Below the pieces are notes generated by a model that had not been told where the DNA came from, did no database searches, and saw only the letters and a list, made by a program, of their open reading frames with translations. From NCBI GenBank assembly GCA_964472425.1, contig CAYYLF010000048.1:1-12380 (forward strand): a stretch of 12,380 nucleotides of DNA, given 5' to 3'. The DNA is from RUG11867 sp964472425. GTDB lineage: Bacteria > Bacillota_I > Bacilli_A > RF39 > UBA660. Below, piece after piece: positions 1 through 7,301 of this stretch (the stretch's first letter is position 1; every line of letters starts with the position of its first letter). The translations under genes were made by a program, and so were the position numbers.

Positions 1-14
1 ATGCAAAAAAAGAA

Positions 15-35
15 TTTTCGTAAGTTTTACGAAAA
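15..35 (-). terminator. AT-rich hairpin, possible minus-strand terminator
   Basis: A perfect 9-bp inverted repeat (TTTTCGTAA, 3-nt spacer, TTACGAAAA). On the minus strand it is followed by a run of seven T, which resembles an intrinsic terminator. No minus-strand gene is visible between here and gpr, so what it would terminate is unknown. The rest of 36-160 holds no convincing gene; a weak CCCT/AGGG hairpin lies at about 57-71. Confidence 0.35.
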
Positions 36-160
36 AAACTCCATTCTTTAAAAGAGCCCCTATTCTAAAGGGTTTAAGGAGTAAAATAAAGAGAAAAAAT
101 GATATGCATTCTTACCTAAAGCTAAAAATCATTTTAGAAATCGATGATTGACTGATTAAA

Positions 161-188
161 TCGACAAAATTTGCCAATACTATATAAT
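161..188 (+). promoter_or_regulatory. candidate promoter of the gpr gene
   Basis: TCGACA (161-166), 16-bp spacer, TATAAT (183-188). This is a good sigma-A-like match, but it overlaps the first possible ATG at 187. Transcription would then begin near 195, almost at the second ATG (199). In model spore formers gpr is driven by forespore sigma factors; I could not find a convincing sigma-F or sigma-G site, so this call is tentative. Confidence 0.4.
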
Positions 189-936
189 GGTGATAAGCAT
201 GAATATACAGTCCTTTAGAACGGACTTTTCCCACAAGAGAAGACATAAATCCTGTGACACGATAAGTATCGAAAAAATAGAAGAGTCCAAATCCTTCTAT
301 TATTTAATCTCTTTCCCTAAATACTACGATTCATCGAGCCTTACAAATCTCATATCGACAGAAATCGCGACCTTGATAAATCGTAAAAATTTACCTCCTG
401 ACTACCACGTTCTCGTCGTCGGTATCGGCTCCGATTCTCACACGGCCGATTCGGTTGGGCCCAAAGTAGTACACAACTTGCACGTTAATGCTCATCTCAA
501 AAATCTCGGCTTAAAAACCCACGGAGTGACCATCTCGGCGCTAGAACCCGGAGTCCTCGGCGAAACGGGGATCGAAACGCGCCGCATCGTCGAATCGGTC
601 ACGGAAGAAATTCATCCCGACCTCGTCATTTTGGTGGACTCTCTCATCACGGACTCTCCCGAAGAACTCGCTCATACGATAATTCTCACCGACGAAGGGC
701 TCGTCCCGGGAAGTGGCATCAAAGGACTAAACGGTGAAATAAACGATAAAACTCTAGGTGTGCCGGTTCTCACTATCGGAATCGCTACGGCACTCGAAGT
801 TCACTTTTCCAAACAAAAAGACGACTCGCTCGCCTATCTTCTTTCACCTTCGGACATCGACAACTACGTCGAGAACATCTCCCAACTCGTCACTCAAAGC
901 CTCGATGACGTCTTCTCTAGAGATGTGAAAGATTGA
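187..936 (+). CDS. gpr: germination protease (GPR, spore endopeptidase, family A25)
   Basis: GPR is the spore-core aspartate protease that degrades small acid-soluble DNA-coating proteins when spores germinate. Diagnostic blocks are visible: an N-terminal FRTDF (family RTDLA), VVGIGSDSHTADSVGP (residues 77-92), EPGVLGETGIET (120-131), ILVDSL (148-153), PGSGI (174-178) and TLGVPVLTIGIAT (189-201). The two aspartates that match the known catalytic pair are kept as D88 and D151. At 249 aa it is far shorter than the usual roughly 320-370 aa, and the region between the N-terminal motif and the first Asp block is compressed. The start is uncertain: ATG 187 overlaps a TATAAT box, while ATG 199 has GGTGAT just upstream and leaves only six residues before RTD. 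That would mean almost no propeptide. The 3' end overlaps the convergent spoIID-like gene by 20 bp. Confidence 0.88.
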   Translation: MVISMNIQSFRTDFSHKRRHKSCDTISIEKIEESKSFYYLISFPKYYDSSSLTNLISTEIATLINRKNLPPDYHVLVVGIGSDSHTADSVGPKVVHNLHVNAHLKNLGLKTHGVTISALEPGVLGETGIETRRIVESVTEEIHPDLVILVDSLITDSPEELAHTIILTDEGLVPGSGIKGLNGEINDKTLGVPVLTIGIATALEVHFSKQKDDSLAYLLSPSDIDNYVENISQLVTQSLDDVFSRDVKD

Positions 937-2356
937 CCCCTCGATAATAATGCTTCAAAATGCTCGCATAATCGTACCCGTGATTGGCCATCCCGTTTGC
1001 ACCATACTGACTCAATCCTACGCCGTGTCCGTATCCTCTCGTCGTAAAAGTTAAGCCCGCGTCGCTCTTCGCAACATCGAAGTCGGCACTTCGAAGGCCC
1101 AACTTGTTGCGGACCGTGACGCCAGTAAATTCTTTCTCTCCGAAGGCTATCCTTTCGACTCGATTACCCATCGTCTTACTCAAAATCTCTATATCGGTGT
1201 CGTAAGTCACGGACACACCGAGCTTTGCCGAAACGTCGGCATACGAAAGAAAAAATGTCTTCGTAAAAGAAGAGTTCAACTCGTCGTATGGGCTTTCCAC
1301 AGATACCAAATAAGGGAATGCATTCCCCCAAACGTACTGAGCATCTTCCGTTCTTCCATTCGAAGTCGAATGATAAACTGCATCTATGATGACGTTGTTG
1401 TACGTGAGATATACTCCTTTGGTTTCCAAAACGGCATTTTTTACTTTCTGATAATAAGTATCGAAAGATGTTCCCCACATCGCTCTCAATTGATCGACCG
1501 ACTTATAATTTTGAGTGCTCGAATTGTCGGTCAAAGCGCGTCCCGTTTCGACGGCCCTCATCGCATAAGTTCTCGCAATTACCGCCTGAGCTTTCAAAGC
1601 CTCCCTATTGAATGCGGCCGGCATCTCAGCTCCCACGACGCCCGTGACGTACTCCTCCAATTCCAACTTCAAAACTGTCCCATTTGTCCGATTGACGGTC
1701 ACATAGACATTATTGTCGATGGGTGCTTCTTGCACGCTTGGAGGTGTAGAATCTGAAGGTTCCCGAACCGTCGTCGTACTGCTCGGCTTGCTCGTTTGGG
1801 AGGAAGAGGAAGGAACTGTAGGTTTATTCGCCGTCGAAATACTCGGTCTACTTTGACTCGCATTCGTCGTATTCTCTTTCGCATTATTGTTCGTTCCCGT
1901 GACTTTGCCGATAGAATTATCTTTTGTAAAACTTGTAATTTCATTACCCTTGCTCTTTTCCTCGATTTCGCTCTTCGCGACGACGTCTTCTTTGTCGACA
2001 ATCTCCATCTCGTCCCTCTTTTCTAAGATGGGACTATCAATCTCTACATCCCCGTCCATGAGAACTACCGAACTTTGATAACCATAATCAGCGGGGCTCT
2101 GTGCATTGTAATTCATATTTGGAGCCTTTAACATCAAAGTCGCGACCAACAACCCGCCAGAAATGACCGCGATTTTCTTTCCATCGAACTTGATATTTTT
2201 TTCCTTCAAAAAGTCGCCAATGATTTCGTCGAGTTTTTTTCGTTTTTCGCCGGACTTCAATTTTCCAAACTCTGTATCGAACTCCAAATAGAGGTATAAA
2301 GTTTCCTCGCCTTTCCTACCCCTTATTTCGTAATCTGTTATCAAAGCAATCACCAT
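917..2356 (-). CDS. spoIID: SpoIID/LytB-domain protein, stage II sporulation protein D-like
   Basis: SpoIID is a membrane-anchored lytic transglycosylase that trims peptidoglycan during engulfment of the forespore. In this 479-aa protein, residues 1-59 form a charged, probably cytoplasmic region, 60-77 a hydrophobic segment likely to be the anchor, 80-130 an acidic stretch, and 130-215 a Ser/Thr/Pro/Asn-rich linker. Residues 217-479 are the SpoIID domain, with EEYVTGVVGAEMP (234-246; the Glu in AEMP, E244, matches the known catalytic Glu), LKAQAVIARTYA (254-265) and RGYGHGVGLSQYGANGMA (440-457). It is much longer than Bacillus subtilis SpoIID (about 340 aa) because of the N-terminal region and linker. 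No strong ribosome binding site precedes ATG 2356; a TTG four codons in has GGTGAT before it, so the start is not settled. It could be another SpoIID/LytB paralogue rather than the engulfment enzyme itself. Confidence 0.85.
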   Translation of the reverse strand: MVIALITDYEIRGRKGEETLYLYLEFDTEFGKLKSGEKRKKLDEIIGDFLKEKNIKFDGKKIAVISGGLLVATLMLKAPNMNYNAQSPADYGYQSSVVLMDGDVEIDSPILEKRDEMEIVDKEDVVAKSEIEEKSKGNEITSFTKDNSIGKVTGTNNNAKENTTNASQSRPSISTANKPTVPSSSSQTSKPSSTTTVREPSDSTPPSVQEAPIDNNVYVTVNRTNGTVLKLELEEYVTGVVGAEMPAAFNREALKAQAVIARTYAMRAVETGRALTDNSSTQNYKSVDQLRAMWGTSFDTYYQKVKNAVLETKGVYLTYNNVIIDAVYHSTSNGRTEDAQYVWGNAFPYLVSVESPYDELNSSFTKTFFLSYADVSAKLGVSVTYDTDIEILSKTMGNRVERIAFGEKEFTGVTVRNKLGLRSADFDVAKSDAGLTFTTRGYGHGVGLSQYGANGMANHGYDYASILKHYYRGVNLSHL

Positions 2357-2439
2357 TCATTATGGTTGACCGAAAGGCGAAAATTATGCAAATGAATCGT
2401 GTCTCGTCGCCAAAAACGAAATCGTTCCACGCTTTTTCC

Positions 2440-2467
2440 AAAAACAAAGACCCGATTATCGATCGAG
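2440..2467 (-). terminator. intrinsic terminator after the XRE-membrane regulator
   Basis: On the minus strand, CTCGAT, loop CGATA, ATCGGG (six pairs, one of them G-U), followed by TCTTTGTTTTTGG. It lies 31 nt downstream of the regulator stop and separates it from the spoIID-like gene on the same strand. Confidence 0.55.
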
Positions 2468-2498
2468 CCTTGTCATCTATCTTGTTCTATTTCGAGCA

Positions 2499-3209
2499 TC
2501 ACTTACAGTAATTCATGAGACTCCCGTCGTCCTGTTTTCCGTTTCCCTCGATTTTCCAATACTCGTCATCGGTATCGAAATGACACCTGTAGACATCGTA
2601 AAACGGCGTATCGTAAAAAATTACATCGCCGACGTAAACTGTCTTGATTCTGAACATCGGAGCTTCATCGTTCAATTTTACGTTGATGTAATCTAGCACG
2701 AATAACATCGAAATGACGATTACCAGAAAGCCCAAATTCCAAATTGCTCTTTTCTGAAATCCTACTTTTCTCGTCAGCATGGCGAATCCGACCAAAGAGA
2801 CTATCGCTCCGAATATTGAATAGATGGACCCCCAACTCGATTCGCTAGGAAATATTGCGATGGCCGTCAAAATTATCACAAATCCGATGACCAACAACGT
2901 AGTTCCGAATACGGTATTGCTCGTCGTCAATTTTTTGTTTGTAAAATCTATCGTATTGACGATATTTTCTTCCAGCTTCTCCTGATACTTTTCCTCGTCG
3001 ATTTTCTCGCCGCTCATAAAATCGTTGATGGTGATGCCGAGTTCGTCGCACAACGGCTTGAAGAGAGCTAAATCGGGCATATTTCTGCCATTCTCCCAAT
3101 TGCTTATGGACTTTTCGGTCACCCCCAATTTCTCCGCCAACTCGGCTTGAGTCAATTTTGCATTTTTTCGACTCTCGGCGATGAACTTCCCAATTTTTTC
3201 TTGATTCAT
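2499..3209 (-). CDS. XRE-family regulator with C-terminal membrane domain
   Basis: A 236-aa protein. Residues 6-62 are an XRE/Cro-type helix-turn-helix (motif around KLTQAELAEKLGVTEKSISNWENGR). A charged linker (68-95) follows, then three hydrophobic segments at about 99-120, 127-146 and 157-175. The last 60 residues are acidic and contain two Cys (in YRCHF and NYCK). With the DNA-binding domain in the cytoplasm, three crossings would put this tail outside. This layout is common among Firmicute regulators thought to sense membrane or envelope signals, but the signal here is unknown. The start at 3209 has a good AAAGGAG seven nt upstream. A palindrome overlapping the probable promoter suggests autoregulation. 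The 3' neighbour is the spoIID-like gene, behind a terminator. Confidence 0.8.
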   Translation of the reverse strand: MNQEKIGKFIAESRKNAKLTQAELAEKLGVTEKSISNWENGRNMPDLALFKPLCDELGITINDFMSGEKIDEEKYQEKLEENIVNTIDFTNKKLTTSNTVFGTTLLVIGFVIILTAIAIFPSESSWGSIYSIFGAIVSLVGFAMLTRKVGFQKRAIWNLGFLVIVISMLFVLDYINVKLNDEAPMFRIKTVYVGDVIFYDTPFYDVYRCHFDTDDEYWKIEGNGKQDDGSLMNYCK

Positions 3210-3230
3210 AATCTTTCTCCTTTCACCACC

Positions 3231-3271
3231 ATCATATAAAACCGAAATTTATTTTGACAGGAAACGTTCCT
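3231..3271 (-). promoter_or_regulatory. xre promoter with overlapping palindromic operator
   Basis: On the minus strand, TATGAT (3231-3236) lies 17 bp from a weak TGTCAA (3254-3259). The inverted repeat AGGAA-ACG-TTCCT (3259-3271) abuts and just overlaps the -35 element, where a repressor would block RNA polymerase. The -10 is good and the -35 poor. That the XRE protein binds this site is inference from position. Confidence 0.45.
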
Positions 3272-3339
3272 AGAGTTCTTTTAAATACTATTTATTATCG
3301 ATTTATCACTCAAATATTTATAAATGTATCTTCAAATTA

Positions 3340-3376
3340 AAACTCGAATTTTCATATAATTAGAAAACTCGAGTTT
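3340..3376 (-). terminator. terminator of tRNA-Leu
   Basis: Two 14-nt arms (3340-3353 and 3363-3376) pair with a single G-U in the RNA, around a 9-nt loop, followed on the minus strand by TTAATTTG. It begins 12 nt after the tRNA CCA end. The stem is long but AT-rich, so strength is uncertain. Confidence 0.6.
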
Positions 3377-3387
3377 GCTAACCTCAT

Positions 3388-3474
3388 TGGTGCGAGAAAT
3401 GGGACTTGAACCCACACGAACATATGCTCACTACCCCCTCAAAGTAGCGCGTCTACCAATTCCGCCATCCTCGC
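3388..3474 (-). tRNA. tRNA-Leu (anticodon GAG)
   Basis: An 87-nt class II tRNA with the 3' CCA encoded. The acceptor stem is GCGAGGA paired with TTCTCGC (one G-U), with discriminator A. The D-arm region contains GGTAGACGCGC. The anticodon stem CTACT/GGTAG holds the loop TTGAGGG, giving anticodon GAG for Leu codon CUC. A long variable arm (GAGCA/TGTTC) follows, then a T-arm with GGGTTCAAGTCCC. The gene stands alone with its own promoter and terminator. Confidence 0.95.
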
Positions 3475-3522
3475 AAATTTCGTATGTAGTCGATTCTCAT
3501 TTTCCTCATCGACCTACCAAAA

Positions 3523-3551
3523 ATTCTACCACAATAAACCGATTAATACAA
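3523..3551 (-). promoter_or_regulatory. promoter of tRNA-Leu
   Basis: On the minus strand, TTGTAT (3546-3551), 17-bp spacer, TAGAAT (3523-3528) preceded by TGG, an extended -10. The predicted start is about 42 nt before the mature tRNA 5' end. The leader carries a small inverted repeat (GTCGAT/ATCGAC). Confidence 0.65.
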
Positions 3552-3603
3552 GCATTTTTTTAAAGGCAACCTTTTTCATCCTCTAGAAGACCTATCGCTG
3601 ATA

Positions 3604-3612
3604 TGGTATAAT
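3604..3612 (+). promoter_or_regulatory. extended -10 promoter of the ABC-F operon
   Basis: TGGTATAAT is a perfect extended -10 (TGnTATAAT); no good -35 is seen. Transcription would start near 3619, leaving a leader of only about 20 nt before ATG 3639. That leaves no room for the long attenuator leader often found before antibiotic-inducible ABC-F genes. Confidence 0.65.
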
Positions 3613-3638
3613 AGACGTAAATGAAAGGAAGTGGACTT

Positions 3639-5261
3639 ATGCGTGGAATAAATATGAAACTCTCGTTCGGCACGGAAGTCATTTATGACGACGCGAACTT
3701 CAATGTGCCAGCCTACTCCAAAGTCGGAATAGTCGGAGTAAACGGAGCTGGTAAGACGACTCTCTTCAAAATTATTCTTGGGCTCGAACATTTAGACTCG
3801 GGCGAAATAATAAAAGATGGTCCAAGACTCGGTCATCTACCGCAAGAGATAGATTTCGCTGGGCTTTCCATGACCGTCTGGGACTACCTCTACTCAGCTC
3901 GTCACATAAAAGAACTCGAAACGGAACTCGCAAACATCTATGAGGCCTTGACCACTTGTGACTCCAAAGAAGAAAACCGACTTCTCAAAAAAGCCGCCAA
4001 AATACAAGATACTCTCGATACTTTAAATCAATATGGCGCGGAAGATGAACTACTTGAACTCGTCGACGAGATGAACATAGACGTGAGTCTTTTGAGTATG
4101 TCAGTTCGCGACCTTTCAGGTGGTCAAAAGTCGAAAGTTGCCTTCGCTCACCTTCTCTTCTCAAAATCCTCTTTGCTTCTTTTAGATGAACCGACCAATC
4201 ATCTCGATGCCGAAACCAAGGATTTTATCACGGATTATCTCAAAAACTACCCAGGTGGGGAGCTCATCATCAGCCACGACATCGACTTTCTAAATGCCGT
4301 CGTCGACAAGATAATGTACATAGACAAAGTTACCCATAAAATAACCGTGTACGACGGCAATTACGCAGACTTCAAAAGACAATATGCCCGCGAAATGGCC
4401 GATAAAGAAGTGAGAATTCGCAACCAAGAACGAGAAATTGCCAAACTCGAAAGCATAGTAAAACGCGCCGAACAAGCTTCCGCGACCAATCACAATCTCA
4501 AAAGGTTGGGAGCTTCTCGCAAAAAGATGCTCGATCGTGCTCTTGCTGACCGGGAAACGCGCGACAAAACGTACAAGCGCGTCAACATGCGCATCGCTCC
4601 CACCCGTGAAATAGGTAAAATCCCGCTTCAAGTCGAAGGACTTTCCTTCGCTTACCCAGAAAAACCTCTACTATACCGCAATCTCTCCTTTACTCTCACT
4701 AAAAATGAAAAATTTCTCATCGTTGGAGAAAATGGCATAGGAAAATCGACCCTTCTCAAACTGCTCGTAGGTAAACTCACACCTCAAAGTGGAACTATCA
4801 CCTGGAACCAAAAAGCTGACGTCGCCTACTACGCCCAAGAACTCGAAATCTTGGACGAAGACAAAACCGTTCTAGAAAATGTCAAAAGTATCGACTATCC
4901 CGAAACGACTCTCAGATCTTACCTCGGGAACTTTCTCTTTTATGGAGCCGACGTCGACAAAAAGATAAGAGTTCTCTCGCCAGGAGAAAAAGCTCGCGTC
5001 GCCCTTTGCAAGATTCTACTCACGAAAGCTAACTTCATCATCCTCGATGAACCGACCAATCACTTCGATCCGGAGACTCAAAACATCATCGGCGAAAACT
5101 TCCAAAACTACGAAGGCACTTTGATTCTAGTTAGTCACAACCCATCCTTCGTCGAATCGATAGGAATCACTCGCATGCTCGTTCTTCCGGACTGTAAAAT
5201 ACTCAACTACTCTCGAGAACTCCTAAATTATTACTACTATCTAAATACGGAATTGATGTGA
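3639..5261 (+). CDS. ABC-F family ATP-binding protein (ribosome-associated)
   Basis: A soluble protein with two ATP-binding domains and no membrane segments, as in ABC-F translation factors, which act at the ribosomal E site. Numbering from ATG 3639 (540 aa): first Walker A GVNGAGKTT (33-41), signature LSGGQ (159-163), Walker B with LDEPTNHLD (182-190); a charged helical linker (about 239-329) corresponding to the tRNA-contacting interdomain region; second Walker A GENGIGKST (363-371), signature LSPGE (446-450), Walker B with LDEPTNHFD (469-477). Both catalytic Glu are present. An in-frame ATG at 3621 lies at the expected transcription start, whereas ATG 3639 has AAAGGAAGTGG upstream, so 3639 is preferred. 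Housekeeping and antibiotic-protection members cannot be told apart here. The MmcQ/YjbR gene follows after 9 nt and is surely co-transcribed. Confidence 0.88.
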   Translation: MRGINMKLSFGTEVIYDDANFNVPAYSKVGIVGVNGAGKTTLFKIILGLEHLDSGEIIKDGPRLGHLPQEIDFAGLSMTVWDYLYSARHIKELETELANIYEALTTCDSKEENRLLKKAAKIQDTLDTLNQYGAEDELLELVDEMNIDVSLLSMSVRDLSGGQKSKVAFAHLLFSKSSLLLLDEPTNHLDAETKDFITDYLKNYPGGELIISHDIDFLNAVVDKIMYIDKVTHKITVYDGNYADFKRQYAREMADKEVRIRNQEREIAKLESIVKRAEQASATNHNLKRLGASRKKMLDRALADRETRDKTYKRVNMRIAPTREIGKIPLQVEGLSFAYPEKPLLYRNLSFTLTKNEKFLIVGENGIGKSTLLKLLVGKLTPQSGTITWNQKADVAYYAQELEILDEDKTVLENVKSIDYPETTLRSYLGNFLFYGADVDKKIRVLSPGEKARVALCKILLTKANFIILDEPTNHFDPETQNIIGENFQNYEGTLILVSHNPSFVESIGITRMLVLPDCKILNYSRELLNYYYYLNTELM

Positions 5262-5270
5262 GGGTGCCAA

Positions 5271-5933
5271 ATGCGAAATCTAAATGTTTTGCTAAAAAAC
5301 CGAAAAATTGACTATTCTACCCTTCTCGAGCATGGCTTTGTACGCCAAGATGCTTCGTACTCGTACATCTCTAGATTGGAAAATACACCTTTCGAGATTC
5401 ATATTCTCATTACAGAGGCTGAAGCCATCTCCCGTCTCATCGATACTGAGACGTCTTCCGAATACGTACTAGTAGACGTCGAAGATATATCTGGAGAATT
5501 TACAAATCGCTTGAAAGAACAATATCTGAATCATCTAATGCGACTGCTCGATTCCATCACTATCCCTGACGCTTTCCATAGTTCGCAAACGCAAGAAATC
5601 ATTAACTATGCCCATCTAAAATACGGAACCGACCCCGAATTTCTCTGGGCTAAAGACCCGAACAGTGCCGTTCTTCGAAGAATGTCCGATGGCAAATGGT
5701 ACGCTGCCCTTCTGACCGTCAAAAAGTCGTCCTTACACTTGGATGGCGACGGTACATTGGAAATAGTCGACCTTCACGGTTCGCCCGAAAGAGTCGAAGA
5801 ATTGCTCGAAAAGGGCAAAGTCCTCCCGGCCTACCACATGAACAAAAAGCGCTGGTACACCATCATCCTCGATAATCGTCTTTCGACCGAAGAAATAATT
5901 GGCCTATTAGACGGAAGCTACGAAACCAAATAA
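5271..5933 (+). CDS. MmcQ/YjbR family protein
   Basis: A 220-aa protein. The C-terminal half (about 105-217) matches the MmcQ/YjbR family, which has a CyaY-like fold and proposed DNA binding: DGKWYAALLTV, then PAYHMNKKRWYTIIL, then LSTEEIIGLLDGSYE. The N-terminal roughly 95 residues (LLEHGFVRQDASYSYISRLE and onward) look like an extra domain that I do not recognise. The gene lies 9 nt after the ABC-F gene, with GAGGGTG upstream of its ATG, and the operon ends at a terminator right after its stop. The biochemical role of this family is poorly defined; pairing with a translation ATPase does not settle it. Confidence 0.8.
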   Translation: MRNLNVLLKNRKIDYSTLLEHGFVRQDASYSYISRLENTPFEIHILITEAEAISRLIDTETSSEYVLVDVEDISGEFTNRLKEQYLNHLMRLLDSITIPDAFHSSQTQEIINYAHLKYGTDPEFLWAKDPNSAVLRRMSDGKWYAALLTVKKSSLHLDGDGTLEIVDLHGSPERVEELLEKGKVLPAYHMNKKRWYTIILDNRLSTEEIIGLLDGSYETK

Positions 5934-5964
5934 AATCACTTCGCCCAAGGCGTTGTGATTTTTT
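5933..5964. terminator. bidirectional terminator between convergent operons
   Basis: AAATCAC, two unpaired T, CGCC, loop CAA, GGCG, two unpaired T, GTGATTT, then TTT. A-rich and T-rich runs flank both sides, so it can serve the + operon (stop 5933) and the anti-sigma gene (stop 5966). Confidence 0.75.
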
Positions 5965-5965
5965 C

Positions 5966-6709
5966 TTAGAAATGCAACTGTTCGACTGCGTCTTTCATCT
6001 CCTCTAAAGTCATGTTATGTCCGATTAAACGATAGAATACCTCCTCGTAGACGAACGCGGCCTCGAGCCTCTTCGCATTATCGTAAGTTTTTAAAGCTAC
6101 CGTCACCCCGAGACCTTTCGAATCGTATTGTTCTACGACCTCGCTTCCAGCTATCGGGTCTTCGCCTTGCATATAAGGATCGATTAACCCGATAAAAGCA
6201 TCCTCGTCGAATATCAGCGCACTCATGCTCAAGTCTCTTTCTTTCGAGAAGATTTTCATCTCGGGAATCCAAAGTTCCACTCGCCCGATAGACCCGTCTT
6301 CGTTTAAACTGGTCCCGTAATACACCATAGGTAAATTCTCTTCATCGAACTTCAATAACTCGCTCTCGAGCATTTTTTCTACTTCTTCGTAAGACATCTC
6401 GACAAGTGGCTCGTACATTCCCACTTTCAAAACATCTTCGGGAATCTTCTTAAACGGATTTCCATTCGAAATATTCGAAAGTTCTCCATTCTTCAAAACG
6501 ACCGAAATGTACCACTCTTTGATTTCTTCCGCATACACGACCGACACGGAAATACCTAAACATATGGCCAATACGATTGCTACGACTGCCGGCCTAAATT
6601 GTTTCATTTCCCTTTTTTCTCTAAAAACAGTCGCCGACATGACTTTCTTCTTCAAATCTTCGGGTACCGTAATCCCGGCGAATGCCTTGGCAATTCTCTT
6701 TTTTTTCAT
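5966..6709 (-). CDS. membrane anti-sigma factor, partner of the ECF sigma
   Basis: A 247-aa protein with a short basic cytoplasmic N-terminus (1-39), one transmembrane helix (about 40-60, rich in V/A/I) and a roughly 185-residue extracytoplasmic domain. The gene overlaps the upstream sigma gene by 4 nt (ATGA), the usual arrangement for a sigma factor and its membrane-bound inhibitor. There is no HxxxCxxC zinc motif in the N-terminus, so it is not a classic zinc anti-sigma; it resembles Firmicute anti-sigma proteins with a VPEDLKKKV-type N-terminal segment. The external domain probably senses an envelope or medium signal, which I cannot identify. Function is inferred mainly from topology and coupling. 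Confidence 0.75.
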   Translation of the reverse strand: MKKKRIAKAFAGITVPEDLKKKVMSATVFREKREMKQFRPAVVAIVLAICLGISVSVVYAEEIKEWYISVVLKNGELSNISNGNPFKKIPEDVLKVGMYEPLVEMSYEEVEKMLESELLKFDEENLPMVYYGTSLNEDGSIGRVELWIPEMKIFSKERDLSMSALIFDEDAFIGLIDPYMQGEDPIAGSEVVEQYDSKGLGVTVALKTYDNAKRLEAAFVYEEVFYRLIGHNMTLEEMKDAVEQLHF

Positions 6710-7179
6710 TCCATTCCCTCCTTTAAAGTTTCGAGAAGTTTGTCCCGCGCCCTCGCGAGTCTTGTTTGGACGTTCGTTTCACTTATTCCCAAAATAATCG
6801 CAATTTCTTTTGCCTGATAATCGAGGTAATAATAAAGATATACGACTAATCGATATTTAGTAGGCAACTTCATGACTTCTTCGAGCACCTCATCGATTTT
6901 CTTTTCTTCACCACCAACCTCGAAAGCCTCGTCAAATCCTCGCACCCGTCGTCTCCAAGCAGACAAAAATGCCGTCTTGCACTCGTTAATCGTGACCCTA
7001 AACAACCATCGCCTCACCTCGTCGTTCGAAAGACACATAATGTCCTCGTGCTCGTAGAGCTTTACGAAAGCATTTTGAACCGCGTCCTCAGCTTCGACCC
7101 TTTTTTTCGTATAACTATATGCTAACCTAAAGACATCCACCTCGTTCATCTCATATAGTTTGACGAATCGCTCGTCCAT
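6706..7179 (-). CDS. ECF sigma factor (RNA polymerase sigma-70 family)
   Basis: A 157-aa ECF sigma factor. Region 2 covers about residues 5-75 (VFRLAYSYTKKRVEAEDAVQ, then VRRWLFRVTINECKT). Region 4 covers about 100-152 (LPTKYRLVVYLYYYLDYQAKEIA, a helix-turn-helix with LGISETNVQTRLARARDKL). An in-frame ATG exists at 7209, but ATG 7179 has a near-perfect GGAGGTG five nt upstream and starts at the usual place, so 7179 is chosen. It directs transcription of a small regulon, held inactive by the overlapping anti-sigma. A possible promoter upstream, TTGTGA-17-TAGTTA on the minus strand near 7218-7246, looks like sigma-A; I did not see an obvious ECF-type (GAAC) site. Confidence 0.88.
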   Translation of the reverse strand: MDERFVKLYEMNEVDVFRLAYSYTKKRVEAEDAVQNAFVKLYEHEDIMCLSNDEVRRWLFRVTINECKTAFLSAWRRRVRGFDEAFEVGGEEKKIDEVLEEVMKLPTKYRLVVYLYYYLDYQAKEIAIILGISETNVQTRLARARDKLLETLKEGME

Positions 7180-7267
7180 AATTACACCTCCACTTCTCAA
7201 AACTTTCACCCTAATAACTATTTTCGACTATAAAATATCACAAAAGATAGATAATTTCCCAAACCTA

Positions 7268-7276
7268 TGTTATCAT
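7268..7276 (+). promoter_or_regulatory. extended -10 promoter for the 7302 gene
   Basis: TGTTATCAT fits TGnTATAAT with one mismatch. It sits 25 nt before ATG 7302, with AAAGAAGG as the ribosome binding site between. No clear -35. Confidence 0.45.
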
Positions 7277-7301
7277 ATTGACCTGAAAGAAGGAAAATAT
7301 A

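Noticed and set aside
1176..2078. Several 60-130 codon open frames on both strands inside the spoIID-like gene
   Set aside because: They are shadows of a well-supported gene: no ribosome binding sites, Arg/Ser/Cys-rich low-likelihood protein composition.
4290..4631. 113-codon minus-strand open frame inside the ABC-F gene
   Set aside because: Antisense shadow of a conserved coding region with no start signal.
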